In this document: piece by piece, positions 5,607-6,394 of the stretch
Layout: the number at the start of each line of letters is the position of its first letter
How positions within the stretch are numbered: the stretch's first letter is position 1
Source of the DNA: Alphaproteobacteria bacterium
Lineage (GTDB): Bacteria; Pseudomonadota; Alphaproteobacteria; Reyranellales; Reyranellaceae
DNA: 6,394 nt
Direction of reading: 5' to 3'
Assembly (NCBI GenBank): GCA_013290035.1
Contig: JABCYT010000207.1
Coordinates: forward strand, 1 to 6,394
Translations under genes and position numbers: made by a program
The notes under the pieces: model-generated
What the model was told of the DNA's origin: nothing
The model's database searches: none
What the model saw: the letters and a program-made list of their open reading frames with translations, nothing else

Positions 5607-6394
5607 ATGAATTTCCACAACAAGGTGGCGTTGATCACGGGTGGCGCCAACGGCATCGGGCGCGCCACGGCGCTGGGCTTTGCCGGCCGCGGCGCCAAGG
5701 TCGTGATCGTGGATCGCGACGCAACGGGCGGCGAGGCGACGGCGGGCATCGTCCGCCAGCAGGGCGGCGAGGCGCTGTTCGTCCAGGCGGACGTCACGCG
5801 TGCCGAATCGGTGCAGGCCTATGTGAACAAGGCGGTCGGCGCCTTTGGGCGGATCGACTGCTTCCACAACAATGCCGGCATCGAAGGCAAGGTCGCGAAC
5901 ATCGCCGATTGCGACGAGGCGATGTTCGACACGGTGATGGCCGTGAACGTCAAGGGCGTGTTCCTCGGACTGAAGTATGTCCTGAAGCAGATGCTGGTCC
6001 AGAAGACCGGCGGCGCGATCGTCAATACCGCGTCCGTTGCCGGCTTGATGGGATCGCCCGGCATGCCGGCCTATGTCGCCTCCAAGCATGCCGTGCTCGG
6101 CTTGACCAAGACGGCGTCCGGCGAAGTGGCGCGCCACGGCATCCGGGTGAATGCGGTGTGCCCCGGTCCCATCGACACCCGCATGATCCATGACCTGGAA
6201 AAGCAGCTCAATCCGGCCAATCCCGGCAAGGTCGAGGCGACCTATCAGTCGTCCATCCCGATCGGACGCTACGGCACGGCCGAGGAAGTCGCCAACACGG
6301 TCCTGTTCCTGTGCTCGGACCTGGCCGGCAACATCACCGGTGCCCACTACGTCGTCGATGGCGGCCGCACGGCCACCCCGGGCGCCGTCACCTC
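5607..6394 (+). CDS. Short-chain dehydrogenase/reductase (SDR), 3' end cut by window
   Basis: This is a classical SDR oxidoreductase of which 262 codons are present. The family is usually about 250-260 residues and the frame is still open, so only a few residues should be missing. The Rossmann motif TGGANGIG (11-18) binds the cofactor, and Asp36 at the end of the second strand (VVIVDRD) indicates NAD(H) rather than NADP(H). NNAG (88-91), Asn114, Ser143 (NTASVAG), Tyr156 and Lys160 (YVASK) complete the catalytic set; PGPIDT (186-191) and the C-terminal VVDGG (249-253) are also standard. The start at 5607 has an excellent GGGAGG 6 bases upstream. As the last visible gene of the ligase operon it may oxidise a hydroxyl intermediate, for example a 3-hydroxyacyl-CoA or a side-chain alcohol. 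The substrate cannot be read from sequence. Confidence 0.92.
   Translation, partial: MNFHNKVALITGGANGIGRATALGFAGRGAKVVIVDRDATGGEATAGIVRQQGGEALFVQADVTRAESVQAYVNKAVGAFGRIDCFHNNAGIEGKVANIADCDEAMFDTVMAVNVKGVFLGLKYVLKQMLVQKTGGAIVNTASVAGLMGSPGMPAYVASKHAVLGLTKTASGEVARHGIRVNAVCPGPIDTRMIHDLEKQLNPANPGKVEATYQSSIPIGRYGTAEEVANTVLFLCSDLAGNITGAHYVVDGGRTATPGAVT

Noticed and set aside
5196..6347. Minus-strand open frame of 383 codons opposite the small protein and SDR
   Set aside because: It has biased, low-information composition with no motifs, and both plus-strand genes it covers have strong ribosome sites and conserved residues.

Overview
The window comes from a GC-rich bacterial chromosome. The strong G/C third-position bias, the compact gene packing and the family signatures suggest an alphaproteobacterium (Bradyrhizobium-like Hyphomicrobiales or a Rhodospirillales relative). 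That is inferred from style, because no marker gene is present. Six protein-coding genes account for nearly all of the sequence. I see no RNA gene, mobile element, CRISPR array or long repeat.

Layout. The minus strand carries, in its transcription order, an OFA-type (oxalate/formate antiporter-like) MFS transporter (1661 to 387), a 131-base spacer with a strong hairpin, and the first 85 codons of an acyl-CoA dehydrogenase (255 to 1, running off the left edge). A 242-base divergent control region (1662-1903) separates these from a plus-strand group. That group is a feruloyl-CoA synthase-type acyl-CoA ligase (1904-3778), a sugar-porter MFS transporter (3786-5174), a small dimeric alpha/beta-barrel-like protein (5232-5582) and an NAD-type short-chain dehydrogenase (5607 to the right edge, nearly complete). 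Gaps within the plus group are 7, 57 and 24 bases, consistent with one operon.

Working together (inference). The set reads as a catabolic module for an imported organic acid, possibly a hydroxycinnamate-like aromatic acid: uptake by one or both MFS carriers, CoA activation by the ligase, then acyl-CoA dehydrogenase and alcohol/ketone dehydrogenase steps resembling beta-oxidation. The enoyl-CoA hydratase/aldolase and vanillin dehydrogenase that would mark the classical ferulate-to-vanillin route are not in the window, so the true substrate is open.

Points worth a second look are an inverted repeat framing a possible promoter of the ligase operon, an uncertain ligase start codon, Trp-to-His replacement at a sugar-contacting position of the sugar porter, retention of the two OxlT-type charged residues in the OFA carrier, and the hairpin before the acyl-CoA dehydrogenase. 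I found no clear evidence for a wholly new biological system.
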